This document shows positions 1 to 5,904 of a stretch of 24,328 nt of DNA, in pieces. Under the pieces are notes generated by a model. That model saw only the letters and a list, made by a program, of their open reading frames with translations. It ran no database searches and had not been told where the DNA came from. The stretch spans positions 1 to 24,328 of the forward strand of contig JAZUFG010000093.1 in the NCBI GenBank assembly GCA_045640565.1. Reading direction: 5' to 3'. The DNA comes from RGIG3159 sp045640565. Lineage in GTDB: Bacteria; Bacillota; Clostridia; Oscillospirales; Oscillospiraceae. Each line of letters opens with the position of its first letter. Position 1 is the stretch's first letter. The position numbers and the translations under genes were made by a program.

Positions 1-76
<76 letters not shown>

Positions 77-77
77 T

Positions 78-113
78 AAAAAAGTGCCCATCCTGTTGGA
101 TGGGTACTTTTTT
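78..113 (+). terminator. Rho-independent terminator after tRNA-fMet
   Basis: A ten-pair stem GTGCCCATCC/GGATGGGTAC (84-93 with 98-107, one G-U pair) closes on a 4-nt loop. It is flanked by an A-run on the left and six T on the right, so it could work in both directions. It begins two bases after the CCA end of the tRNA. Confidence 0.9.
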
Positions 114-120
114 ATCATTG

Positions 121-316
121 TCGGGTAGTATTTGCATGATCGTTCTCCGGGTTATGCTCCGACGAGCGGAGCTCGTTGGGACCGGACCCCGACCGCCGCC
201 GGGGGCGGAAACAGGGAGGGCGACGATGGGCAGCGGTCGAAAAACCGGAAGAAAAGCGAAAGCCCGAACGGTTTTTCGGGCACCGCAACCCGGCGCGAAG
301 CGATAACCCGGAGGCA
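121..316. other. GC-rich chain of stem-loops, including an inverted copy of the tRNA anticodon arm
   Basis: No credible gene. Bases 145-167 read in reverse complement give GCTCGTCGG-AGC-ATAACCCGGAG, nearly the anticodon arm of the tRNA at 22-45. Its CCGACGAGC part pairs with GCTCGTTGG at 170-178, forming a hairpin. Further stems include the pair AAAAACCG (240-247)/CGGTTTTT (269-276). At 303-314 the 12-mer ATAACCCGGAGG again matches tRNA positions 35-46, this time in direct orientation. Short reading frames here have unnatural composition and overlap the tRNA, so I do not call them genes. Confidence 0.6.
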
Positions 317-388
317 GCGCAGCGGCCCGCCGGTATTGAATAACATGCCAGTGGCATGTTAGACCCGGCGGGTGACCGAGCCGCAGCG
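317..388. repeat. Structured hairpin repeat, copy 1
   Basis: The layout is GCGCAGCGGCCCG, variable outer stem, inner hairpin, variable outer stem, GGGTGACCGAGCCGCAGCG. In this copy the outer arms are CCCGCCGG and CCGGCGGG, which pair perfectly. The inner hairpin is AACATGCC-AGT-GGCATGTT (342-360). The frame is shared with the copy at 393-459 and, inverted, at 6714-6800. The stems differ in sequence but keep pairing, which indicates selection on structure. Confidence 0.75.
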
Positions 389-392
389 AGAA

Positions 393-459
393 GCGCAGCG
401 GCCCGAGCGGTGTTGAATCAGGCTCCTGCGGAGCCTGAGACCCGCGAGGGTGACCGACG
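393..459. repeat. Structured hairpin repeat, copy 2, plus an adjacent extra hairpin
   Basis: Same frame as copy 1, immediately downstream. The inner hairpin is TCAGGCTCC-TGC-GGAGCCTGA (418-438). The outer arms CCCGAGCGG/CCGCGAGGG pair except for a central tandem G-A/A-G mismatch, which is also found in the copy at 6714-6800. It is followed directly by another perfect hairpin ATTTTCAT-CGCA-ATGAAAAT (462-481) that lacks the shared flanks. Confidence 0.75.
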
Positions 460-485
460 TGATTTTCATCGCAATGAAAATGACT

Positions 486-517
486 AGGCCGTTGGTTCAA
501 GTCCTTCCCCCGCAACC
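486..517 (+). pseudogene. 3' fragment of a second tRNA-fMet
   Basis: Thirty-two bases equal tRNA positions 44-76 apart from one T-to-C change near position 47, and they include the T arm and CCA end. A terminator follows, as in the intact gene. No 5' half precedes it directly. The nearest upstream tRNA-like piece is ATAACCCGGAGG at 303-314, and AGG occurs at both broken ends (312-314, 486-488). That is compatible with a tRNA copy interrupted by about 170 bp of hairpin repeats, or with an att-type 3'-end duplication left by an integrative element. Confidence 0.75.
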
Positions 518-520
518 ATA

Positions 521-556
521 CAAAAACAGTCCATCCGGCGGATGGGCTGTTTTTGT
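521..556 (+). terminator. Rho-independent terminator after the tRNA fragment
   Basis: The stem AGTCCATCC/GGATGGGCT (528-536 with 540-548) with a GGC loop is flanked by CAAAAAC and GTTTTTG. It resembles the terminator of the intact tRNA (shared CCATCC/GGATGGG core), so tRNA end and terminator seem to have been copied as one unit. From here to about 760 I see no gene or clear signal. Confidence 0.85.
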
Positions 557-766
557 ATATTTACTAGGAAACATTGCGGGCCCTGATTCCTCAGAGCCCG
601 CTTTTTCAGATCATCCGCAGGAAAACCCCCTGCATAAACTGTATATCAAATCTAGTCTCCCCTACTCAGCCGATATATTTTCTATGAGCTATTTGCACAT
701 TCTGCTGATTCACTATCCAGTTTGTCACATCTCAGCGATTGGTGCGCCTTTTTACCATCACTTCCA

Positions 767-795
767 TTGACAAATCACCTATCATAATGTATAAT
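767..795 (+). promoter_or_regulatory. Consensus sigma-A promoter of the HTH-DUF3990 operon
   Basis: TTGACA (767-772) and TATAAT (790-795) are separated by exactly 17 bases. Both hexamers match the consensus fully. Transcription would start near 802, about 26 bases before the chosen ATG at 828. Confidence 0.85.
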
Positions 796-817
796 TTATC
801 CAAAATCAGATGATAGG
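778..817. promoter_or_regulatory. Candidate operator: inverted repeat around the -10 box
   Basis: CCTATCAT (778-785, in the promoter spacer) is the exact reverse complement of ATGATAGG (810-817, just upstream of the start codon). The half-sites are about three helical turns apart and bracket the -10 box and start site. This position suits autorepression by the HTH domain encoded next. The role is inferred from position only. Confidence 0.45.
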
Positions 818-827
818 CGGTATTCCC

Positions 828-1670
828 ATGGAGAATTTGTATAAAACCATTCGGACTATGGCAAAATTAAATCAGGAACAGTTTGCAAAAGAACTCGGTA
901 CTACCGTTCTCTCCATCAACCGATGGGAAAATGACAAGACTGAACCGAGCAAAATGGCTCAAAATCAAATGCTTCGCTTCTGCACGGAGCATGGGATCGA
1001 GCTCGGTGAACTTATCGTCAAAGCAAAAGAATACACTGGGCCGTGCAACGAGCTTGTACTCTATCATGGCTCTAAGAAAGGTATCATAGGTGACATCGCT
1101 CCGATCAGCCGCGACGAGTGCGATTTCGGTGCGGGTTTCTATATGGGAACAGGAACGCTTCAACCACTGACCCTTGTCTGCTCGGAAGCTGCTCCGAAGT
1201 TCTACACGGTATCGCTTGACACAACCGGCTTGAAAACGCTTAATCTCGGCATTGATCTTGAATGGGCAATGCTGATTGCTTATTTTCGTAAAGAAATGGA
1301 GAACGTCAAGGGCAGCGAGATATACGAGAAGTATGCGCATCTCACCGATGGCTACGACCTTGTAGTCGGATACATTGCAAACGACCGTATGTACACCGAG
1401 CTCGCCCGGTTCTTCAGAGGCGATATATCCGATGCAGCACTGCTCCATTGCCTGTCTGCTCTTGATCTCGGCAAACAGTATGTGGCTATTACCGAGAAAG
1501 CCTGCAAACAAGTCAAAATACTCAAAGAAAAATCCTTATCGCAGTTAGAGTTGTCCGTTCTTGGAGACCTAAGCTCCAAGAGAAGAAAAGAAGGCATCCG
1601 TCTTGCCGATGAGATCGTAAAGCAGTATCGCCGCGAGGGACAGTTTTTTGATGAAATCATAGGAGGATAA
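828..1670 (+). CDS. HTH (XRE-type) protein fused to a DUF3990 ADP-ribosyltransferase-like domain
   Basis: 280 aa. Residues 1-65 form a Cro/C1-type helix-turn-helix (NQEQFAKELGTTVLSINRWEND). Residues 75-230 match DUF3990, a family placed in the ADP-ribosyltransferase fold. Visible signature positions are LYHGSK with His80, FGAGFYMG (100-107), the VVGYIANDRMY stretch (179-189) and QYVAITEKA with Glu223 as likely catalytic Glu. I start at 828 because GGCGG lies 8 bases upstream; the in-frame ATG at 810 has no such site and lies in the candidate operator. The next gene starts four bases downstream and its AGGAGG overlaps this stop, so the two are translationally coupled. Likely a toxin-antitoxin or phage-defence type unit in which the DNA-binding and enzymatic parts share one chain. 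Target unknown. Confidence 0.8.
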   Translation: MENLYKTIRTMAKLNQEQFAKELGTTVLSINRWENDKTEPSKMAQNQMLRFCTEHGIELGELIVKAKEYTGPCNELVLYHGSKKGIIGDIAPISRDECDFGAGFYMGTGTLQPLTLVCSEAAPKFYTVSLDTTGLKTLNLGIDLEWAMLIAYFRKEMENVKGSEIYEKYAHLTDGYDLVVGYIANDRMYTELARFFRGDISDAALLHCLSALDLGKQYVAITEKACKQVKILKEKSLSQLELSVLGDLSSKRRKEGIRLADEIVKQYRREGQFFDEIIGG

Positions 1671-1674
1671 CGCC

Positions 1675-2109
1675 ATGTTGGATTCCCTTGAAATATCTCT
1701 CTGCCAGATGCAGGCTCATTTGTTTGAGTTATCCGCCGAAAAAGGGTATGACAGTGAAGCGTTTGTCAAAGCATTTATGAATTCAAGTATTGCAGCGGAT
1801 CTGGACAAAGAGTTTAACCATGCACAGTGGGCGGGAGAAGAATACCTGCTTTCCCGCTTGTCCGAAGAAAAGCCCAATTCAGCAAAGCAGGGTGCGGTAC
1901 TTGATACAGAAACCTTATTCTGGATCGGTTACCTTTATCGCTGTTGGCATTTCTACACCGGTGAATCAAGCATGGAAATATATAAGCAAGCACCGATTAC
2001 GGTGATGAAGCAAGTGTATTTGCCGTATCACACTATGAGTACAGAAATGGCAATAAATAGGTTGAAAGAAACCTACACCGATAAGAAAGCTATGTCGAGG
2101 AATACTTGA
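1675..2109 (+). CDS. Small partner protein of the HTH-DUF3990 operon, probably frameshifted at its 3' end
   Basis: 144 aa as read, family not recognised. Helical and acidic near the N-terminus, with an aromatic motif TETLFWIGYLYRCWHFYTGES in the middle, and no signal peptide or membrane span. AGGAGG at about 1661-1666 lies inside the end of the preceding gene, with four bases between the genes, so they form one operon. The position beside an ADP-ribosyltransferase-like gene suggests an antitoxin or co-factor; this is inference. The last residues (KKAMSRNT) look unnatural. One extra A in the run near 2087-2091 would instead give KKSYVEEYLKDL ending at 2120, so the annotated end is probably a recent one-base deletion or a sequencing error. 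Confidence 0.65.
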   Translation: MLDSLEISLCQMQAHLFELSAEKGYDSEAFVKAFMNSSIAADLDKEFNHAQWAGEEYLLSRLSEEKPNSAKQGAVLDTETLFWIGYLYRCWHFYTGESSMEIYKQAPITVMKQVYLPYHTMSTEMAINRLKETYTDKKAMSRNT

Positions 2110-2168
2110 AAGACTTATAAAGCATTTGCAACTCGAACTTGCATTTTCAGGAGATAATATAAAACATT

Positions 2169-2306
2169 ATGGGAACGATGATTAGCCTCGGTGTGGGGAA
2201 AATGGAAATTGATTGGAGAAAAAACAACGTTTTTACTGATCATTCTGTTTTATTTAAAGTTGATGATGTTGGTGAAACTTATTTTATATCATCCATGCCG
2301 GAATAA
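2169..2306 (+). pseudogene. N-terminal stub of a HEPN/Toprim-associated protein
   Basis: 45 aa beginning MGTMISLGVGKMEIDWRKNN and continuing FTDHSVLFKVDDVGETYFIS. As I recall the family, this is the start of HEPN/Toprim-associated domain proteins, which are normally hundreds of residues long. The frame stops at 2304-2306, where the sequence runs into the 3' end of the convergent ATPase gene (stop at 2284-2286). The rest of the gene has therefore been replaced. AGGAG lies about 14 bases upstream, further away than ideal. It belongs to a series of broken defence-type genes between here and 4.8 kb. The family call rests on the N-terminal pattern alone. Confidence 0.5.
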
Positions 2307-3510
2307 TAAGATTTTGTCGGTCAATGGCGGACAATTCATTTTTGAGGCACAGAATTGCTCCGGTTCCTCGCGGTACAGATGCCTTATCCAGAATGTCGAA
2401 TGCTCCGATCAACTCCGTGCCCGGATTGGACGATTTTTTGATTTCTACCGGATGCAGCATGCCATCACTTTCCAGCACAATGTCGATCTCGTTGCTTTCT
2501 TTATCTCTGTAATAATGAATCAGGCAATCCTTTGCTGAGTTGCGATAGGTTTTGATGATTTCACAAACGATATAGTTTTCGAGGATGGCTCCGTTGATGG
2601 CTCCGTTCTGCAATATTTCCGGAGAGGAGTACCTGGTCAGATAAGCTACAAGCCCTGTGTCGAAGAAATACATCTTGGGAGTTTTGAGTGTCCGTTTCAG
2701 AAGATTGTTTGAGTATGGACGCAGATAGAATATGACTTCTGATTTTTCCATTACTGCAAGCCAACGTTTTGCAGTATCATCGCTGACGCCAACGTCAGTC
2801 GCGATATCGTGCACGTTCAGCATCTGGCCCGCCCGGCATGCAGCGGCGCGGATGAAATCGGCATAAAGCAGCTTATCTACGCCGGGGATCAGATCCGATA
2901 CGTCACGGTCGATATACGTTTGAACATAAGAACTGTAGAACACGTCTCTGTCTTTGTATCTTCCGCTTCTATGTCCGGGCATGGCTCCATTCCAAATTCG
3001 CTCGAACATCTCTGAAGGAGAAGCAGGAGCATGGCCGTCTTTTCTTTTCAGAACGGATTCAAGGTCGACAGAGAAGGGCGCGGCTTCAGCATCACCGTAC
3101 AATTCACTCTGCGAAAGGGCAGACATATGGAGAATGGCTGTTCTTCCCGCAAGAGATTCCTGCGCAAGATCCATTAACTGAAAAGCCCGTGAACCTGTCA
3201 ACCAAAATGAACCAGGCGCGGCACCGTTATCAACAGCAATCTTGATATAAGAAAATAACTGAGGCGCATATTGAACCTCATCAATAAGCACTGGCGCCGG
3301 ATGCAATTCCAGGAAAAGTGCCGGGTCCTTCTGGGCGAGCTGCCTTTCGGAAAGGTCATCTAATGAGACTTTCCGCCTTGTCGTTCCTTCCATCAGGTGC
3401 TCCAGCATGGTGCTTTTTCCGACCTGACGCGGGCCGATCAGCATAATACAGCTATAATCTTGATTTACTTCAAGAAACTTTTTCTCTAAGGAACGATTCA
3501 AATATGTCAT
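2284..3510 (-). CDS. AAA-family ATPase with DUF4143 domain
   Basis: 408 aa. Residues 1-130 are an AAA_14 ATPase with Walker A GPRQVGKS (26-33) and Walker B VLIDE (74-78), followed by the sensor stretch FWLTGSRAF. The C-terminal half is DUF4143, with a PD-(D/E)XK-like signature NEIDIVLE...PVEIKKS (Asp343, Glu356, Lys358), plus a winged-helix-like part around VGVSDDTAKRWLAVME. I chose the ATG at 3510 because GAGG lies about 9 bases upstream; the open frame continues further but crosses the promoter. Such proteins are common in accessory DNA of anaerobes, and their cellular role is not established. It is a single gene with its own promoter and is complete. Confidence 0.88.
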   Translation of the reverse strand: MTYLNRSLEKKFLEVNQDYSCIMLIGPRQVGKSTMLEHLMEGTTRRKVSLDDLSERQLAQKDPALFLELHPAPVLIDEVQYAPQLFSYIKIAVDNGAAPGSFWLTGSRAFQLMDLAQESLAGRTAILHMSALSQSELYGDAEAAPFSVDLESVLKRKDGHAPASPSEMFERIWNGAMPGHRSGRYKDRDVFYSSYVQTYIDRDVSDLIPGVDKLLYADFIRAAACRAGQMLNVHDIATDVGVSDDTAKRWLAVMEKSEVIFYLRPYSNNLLKRTLKTPKMYFFDTGLVAYLTRYSSPEILQNGAINGAILENYIVCEIIKTYRNSAKDCLIHYYRDKESNEIDIVLESDGMLHPVEIKKSSNPGTELIGAFDILDKASVPRGTGAILCLKNELSAIDRQNLIIPAWMI

Positions 3511-3547
3511 AGCAAAACCTCGTCCGGCTAAAATACGATACAATCTT

Positions 3548-3575
3548 ATTATAGCCACAATTCGATAAATGTCAA
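3548..3575 (-). promoter_or_regulatory. Sigma-A promoter of the DUF4143 ATPase gene
   Basis: On the minus strand, TTGACA (3575-3570) and TATAAT (3553-3548) are separated by 16 bases. The start point would fall near 3541, about 30 bases before the ATG at 3510. Confidence 0.75.
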
Positions 3576-3610
3576 TAGAATTGCTGAAATTAGTATCGAT
3601 CTTTTGCAAA

Positions 3611-4109
3611 GCAAAATATCAATCACTTCATTTAGTATTTTTGCCGTTATAGTCAGAAACATTAAATGTCGTCTTTCCATAAAACGCGCAATCAGCCATC
3701 TTCATAACTTATTCCCACTTTATGAAATTCTTTCATTTTTCGGGAATAGAAATAGAGTGGCCTTGAATTAAACAGGGCCACTCTGAACAAACCACGTGCG
3801 TTTGCTGTCTTGAAAATGTAGTGTTTACGCGGGTTCTGCTTAAATCCGTAATGTTATTCCGGACCATAGCACGACTGGCAGCAACTTATGAGGAGATAAG
3901 GTGAACTATACATCCAGCCCCCAGTCTGTGAGCAAAAAACTATATAGCGTTTGAAAAGCTATAAAAACCGGGTTATGTTTTATAGATGAAATAAAACATG
4001 GGAAATAATGTTTGCCATATGGATTGGGGTAAGCAAATGGGTACACCCATTTAATATAGATGTACATACAGCCAAGGCACACTTATAAATGATTTTTGGA
4101 GATACTTTT
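3611..4109. other. AT-rich gene-free stretch with one hairpin
   Basis: No convincing gene. A nine-pair hairpin AGAGTGGCC/GGCCACTCT (3754-3762 with 3776-3784, 13-nt loop) is the only clear structure. Read on the minus strand it is followed by ATTTCTATT, so it might terminate minus-strand transcripts, but no intact minus-strand gene lies before it. A 26-codon frame beginning at the ATG near 4008 is not recognisable. The low GC contrasts with the sugar locus to the right. Confidence 0.5.
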
Positions 4110-4310
4110 TTATTTAAGTGATTTAATCTTTGCGCTAGTTATTTCAGAATACACGATAATGTTTTCTCCTTTATGGTAAAACTCATTACTGATTATTTCT
4201 TGACTGACAAACATTGCCGTTTTCACGGTCCAGTTTCCTCTAGGCAATTTGAAATGCTTTTCAACATCAGATAGATGTTGTTCTATCCATACTGTAAAGA
4301 CGAGTGGCAA
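4110..4310 (-). pseudogene. C-terminal stub of an unidentified protein
   Basis: An open frame of up to 66 codons ending in a stop at 4110. The part HLSDVEKHFKLPRGNW through to the end (KGENIIVYSEITSAKIKSLK) has the composition of a real protein, but the only available starts are poor (TTG, no ribosome binding site). Its upper end runs into the opposite-strand TIR-like stub at 4275. I read it as the 3' remnant of a gene whose start was lost at that junction. I do not recognise the family. Confidence 0.3.
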
Positions 4311-4478
4311 GGGTATTATATGAAATACAATACCATGAATCGCCCTATTGTTGTGATTATCATAGACGAAAGCGACCCGCCTACGCTCCTTGCTGCAAGA
4401 AAGTATTACAGACTGAACAGTATTGAAGCTTATGATGAAATGATATCAGAATTGCGAAATGCGTTGGCAGAGTTATAA
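4275..4478 (+). pseudogene. C-terminal stub resembling a TIR domain
   Basis: 67 codons. YCKDEWQGYYMKYNTMNRPI followed by VVIIIDESDPP and ARKYYRLNS resembles the second half of a TIR domain: the WC-x-x-E segment, the conserved P-I-x-x-I-x-x-D strand, and the last helix ending SELRNALAEL. The first half, with the phosphate loop and the beginning of the fold, is missing upstream. A shorter start at 4320 has AAGGG 7 bases before it, so a 52-aa peptide could still be made. TIR proteins are often NAD-consuming defence enzymes; this piece cannot be catalytic as it stands. The family call is tentative. Confidence 0.35.
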
Positions 4479-4555
4479 AACACGAGGTTTGAATTGAATC
4501 AATCATTGTCAAATACAAATCCGGCCCTACCGTTTTGGCAGAGCCGGATCGTGGT

Positions 4556-4729
4556 TTATATCTCGTCCTTCAGATAGTCCGCGTAGGGCGCTTTCGATGT
4601 AACGAAGGTGTCAAACGTGAATTGTGCGCCGAGGCGAAAGCCGGTAATGAAGCTGTCAAGGGTGGATTCACCGTCGATGGATGCCCAGGCATCGACATAC
4701 TGGATGCCCATTGCACGATTGGTAGCAGC
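4556..4729 (-). pseudogene. C-terminal stub, DUF6809-like
   Basis: Between an upstream stop (4730-4732) and a TAA at 4556 the minus strand encodes 57 residues, including YVDAWASIDGESTLDSFITG and FRLGAQFTFDTFV. The pattern DSFIxGFRLGAQ is like the end of DUF6809 proteins, small helical proteins of mobile elements in Clostridia. No start codon with a binding site is visible, so this is a remnant. A hairpin ATCCGGC/GCCGGAT (about 4519-4547) followed on the minus strand by TTTGTATTTG may be its old terminator. Confidence 0.4.
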
Positions 4730-4970
4730 CTAGTCACAATTTTCACTTTGTCAAGTGATAAAAACTGATTATTTGTGAATATTCTCTTTGGCGGTGAAAA
4801 TTACAAGCGCATGTTTTATACTCTCGGCAGAGCTTTTATTAGCTGTTCCAATATGAAAAATGCTGCAGTTTTCATTTATGTATCTTGACTTTTGCATTCA
4901 GATATCCGATTATTAGCGTTAAGTAAATATAAAGCTTTCAACAAAAGCTTTTGAAAAGAGGGAAATAATT

Positions 4971-5561
4971 ATGAACAGCATACTCACCATGTTTACGACA
5001 ACTATCGGCTCCGCCGCAGTAATTGCTGCAATTTCCGCACTGTTTTTCAGCAGCAAAAAGAGAAGTGAGCTGCACCGGAAAAACAAAACAGCGCACAGCT
5101 TTCTGCTTGCGTTTGTTTTCGGTATTCTTTCCATATACGCAAGCATTTCCGCAGTTTCGGTGGACGGTCTGCTCTGTAACTGCCGCAACCTGCCGCCGCT
5201 CTATGCCGGAATGGTCGGCGGACCGATCGCCGGAATCGGCGCAGCTCTGATTGGAGGAATTTACCGCTTTTTTGTCGGCGGTCCGGCGCGGTATTCCTGT
5301 TCGATTGCCTGCCTTGTTGCGGGTATTCTCGGCGCCGCCATTCATCTGTTTGTCAAAAAGGAAAAGCGTTACCATGTTCTGACCGGCGCGGTGGCTTCGG
5401 TCATCGTAGAGGTTATCCATTTCGGACTCGCCTGTGCCTTCGGGCTTTACGAAGGCGCGAAGGTCGTAGTTTGGCCATCCGCGCTTGCAGGTTTTCTCGG
5501 AATGATGTTCTGCCTTTACATATACACAAAATTTGACCAAACCGGCCACGATGTAGCGTGA
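4971..5561 (+). CDS. Stand-alone 5TM receptor-type membrane protein (5TMR_LYT-like)
   Basis: 196 aa with five or six hydrophobic segments (about 5-27, 43-63, 76-98, 108-127, 135-158, 168-186). Family signature: NCR (70-72), GGP (83-85), GAALIGGIYRFFVGG (90-104), the region typical of the 5TM domain at the N-terminus of LytS-type sensor kinases. Here no kinase, GGDEF or other output domain follows. The chain ends after the last membrane helix, and a terminator comes 40 bases later, so it is a complete single-gene unit. GAGGG lies about 9 bases before the ATG. It could be a ligand-binding membrane protein or a subunit that signals through a partner. No neighbouring kinase is present. Confidence 0.75.
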   Translation: MNSILTMFTTTIGSAAVIAAISALFFSSKKRSELHRKNKTAHSFLLAFVFGILSIYASISAVSVDGLLCNCRNLPPLYAGMVGGPIAGIGAALIGGIYRFFVGGPARYSCSIACLVAGILGAAIHLFVKKEKRYHVLTGAVASVIVEVIHFGLACAFGLYEGAKVVVWPSALAGFLGMMFCLYIYTKFDQTGHDVA

Positions 5562-5599
5562 TCTTAAGACTTTTCAAAAAACCGACATTATATATTACC

Positions 5600-5636
5600 A
5601 AAGTGCCATCGAGAAATCGGCGGCACTTTTATTTTG
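5600..5636 (+). terminator. Terminator after the 5TM gene
   Basis: Arms AAAGTGCC and GGCACTTT enclose a second short stem CGA-GAAA-TCG. The structure is followed by TTATTTT. It lies 39 bases after the stop codon. Confidence 0.8.
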
Positions 5637-5746
5637 CCGCAATCATTCAAAAAGCAGAGAGGCGTTCGCTTGTATGGAGACTTACGGGAAGTGTATTGTT
5701 TCTCATCGACGCAATATAGCGAAATAAATACGAAAAAAACACGAAA

Positions 5747-5768
5747 TATCCAATAACAAAACCGCAAA
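5747..5768. repeat. 22-bp exact repeat, copy 1
   Basis: A 22-base stretch containing CCAATAACAAAACCGCAAA is repeated exactly at 6567-6588. Both copies lie at outer edges of the 5905-6530 segment, one on each side. They could be the footprint of the event that brought in or duplicated that segment. The flanks (5770-5900) also hold near-repeats of CTAGCAGCTTTT but no gene. Confidence 0.6.
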
Positions 5769-5904
5769 ACTTTGCACCTCAACGATTCACTATTCGCCAG
5801 CTAGCGCCTAGCAGCTTTTCGCTTCCCTCGTCTCCTTGAAGCTTGCAGCTAGCAGCTTTTACTTTACTTAGCTGCGTCAGCAGCCTTCTCCGCCTCTGTA
5901 TTCC

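Noticed and set aside
393..459. Kink-turn in the hairpin repeat, because of the tandem G-A mismatches
   Set aside because: The three-base bulge that must adjoin the G-A pairs is not next to them; the TGA triplet is separated by three G.
2191..2538. 115-codon plus-strand frame over the end of the ATPase gene
   Set aside because: Most of it is antisense to DUF4143 codons. The overlapping frame starting at 2169 matches a known protein start better.
3754..3784. Hairpin as a terminator of a plus-strand transcript
   Set aside because: It is followed by GAACAAACC with no T-run, and no plus-strand gene ends before it.
4110..4310. Complete small gene on the minus strand
   Set aside because: The only starts are TTG-type without a binding site, and the upper part is antisense to the TIR-like stub. 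Kept only as a probable fragment.
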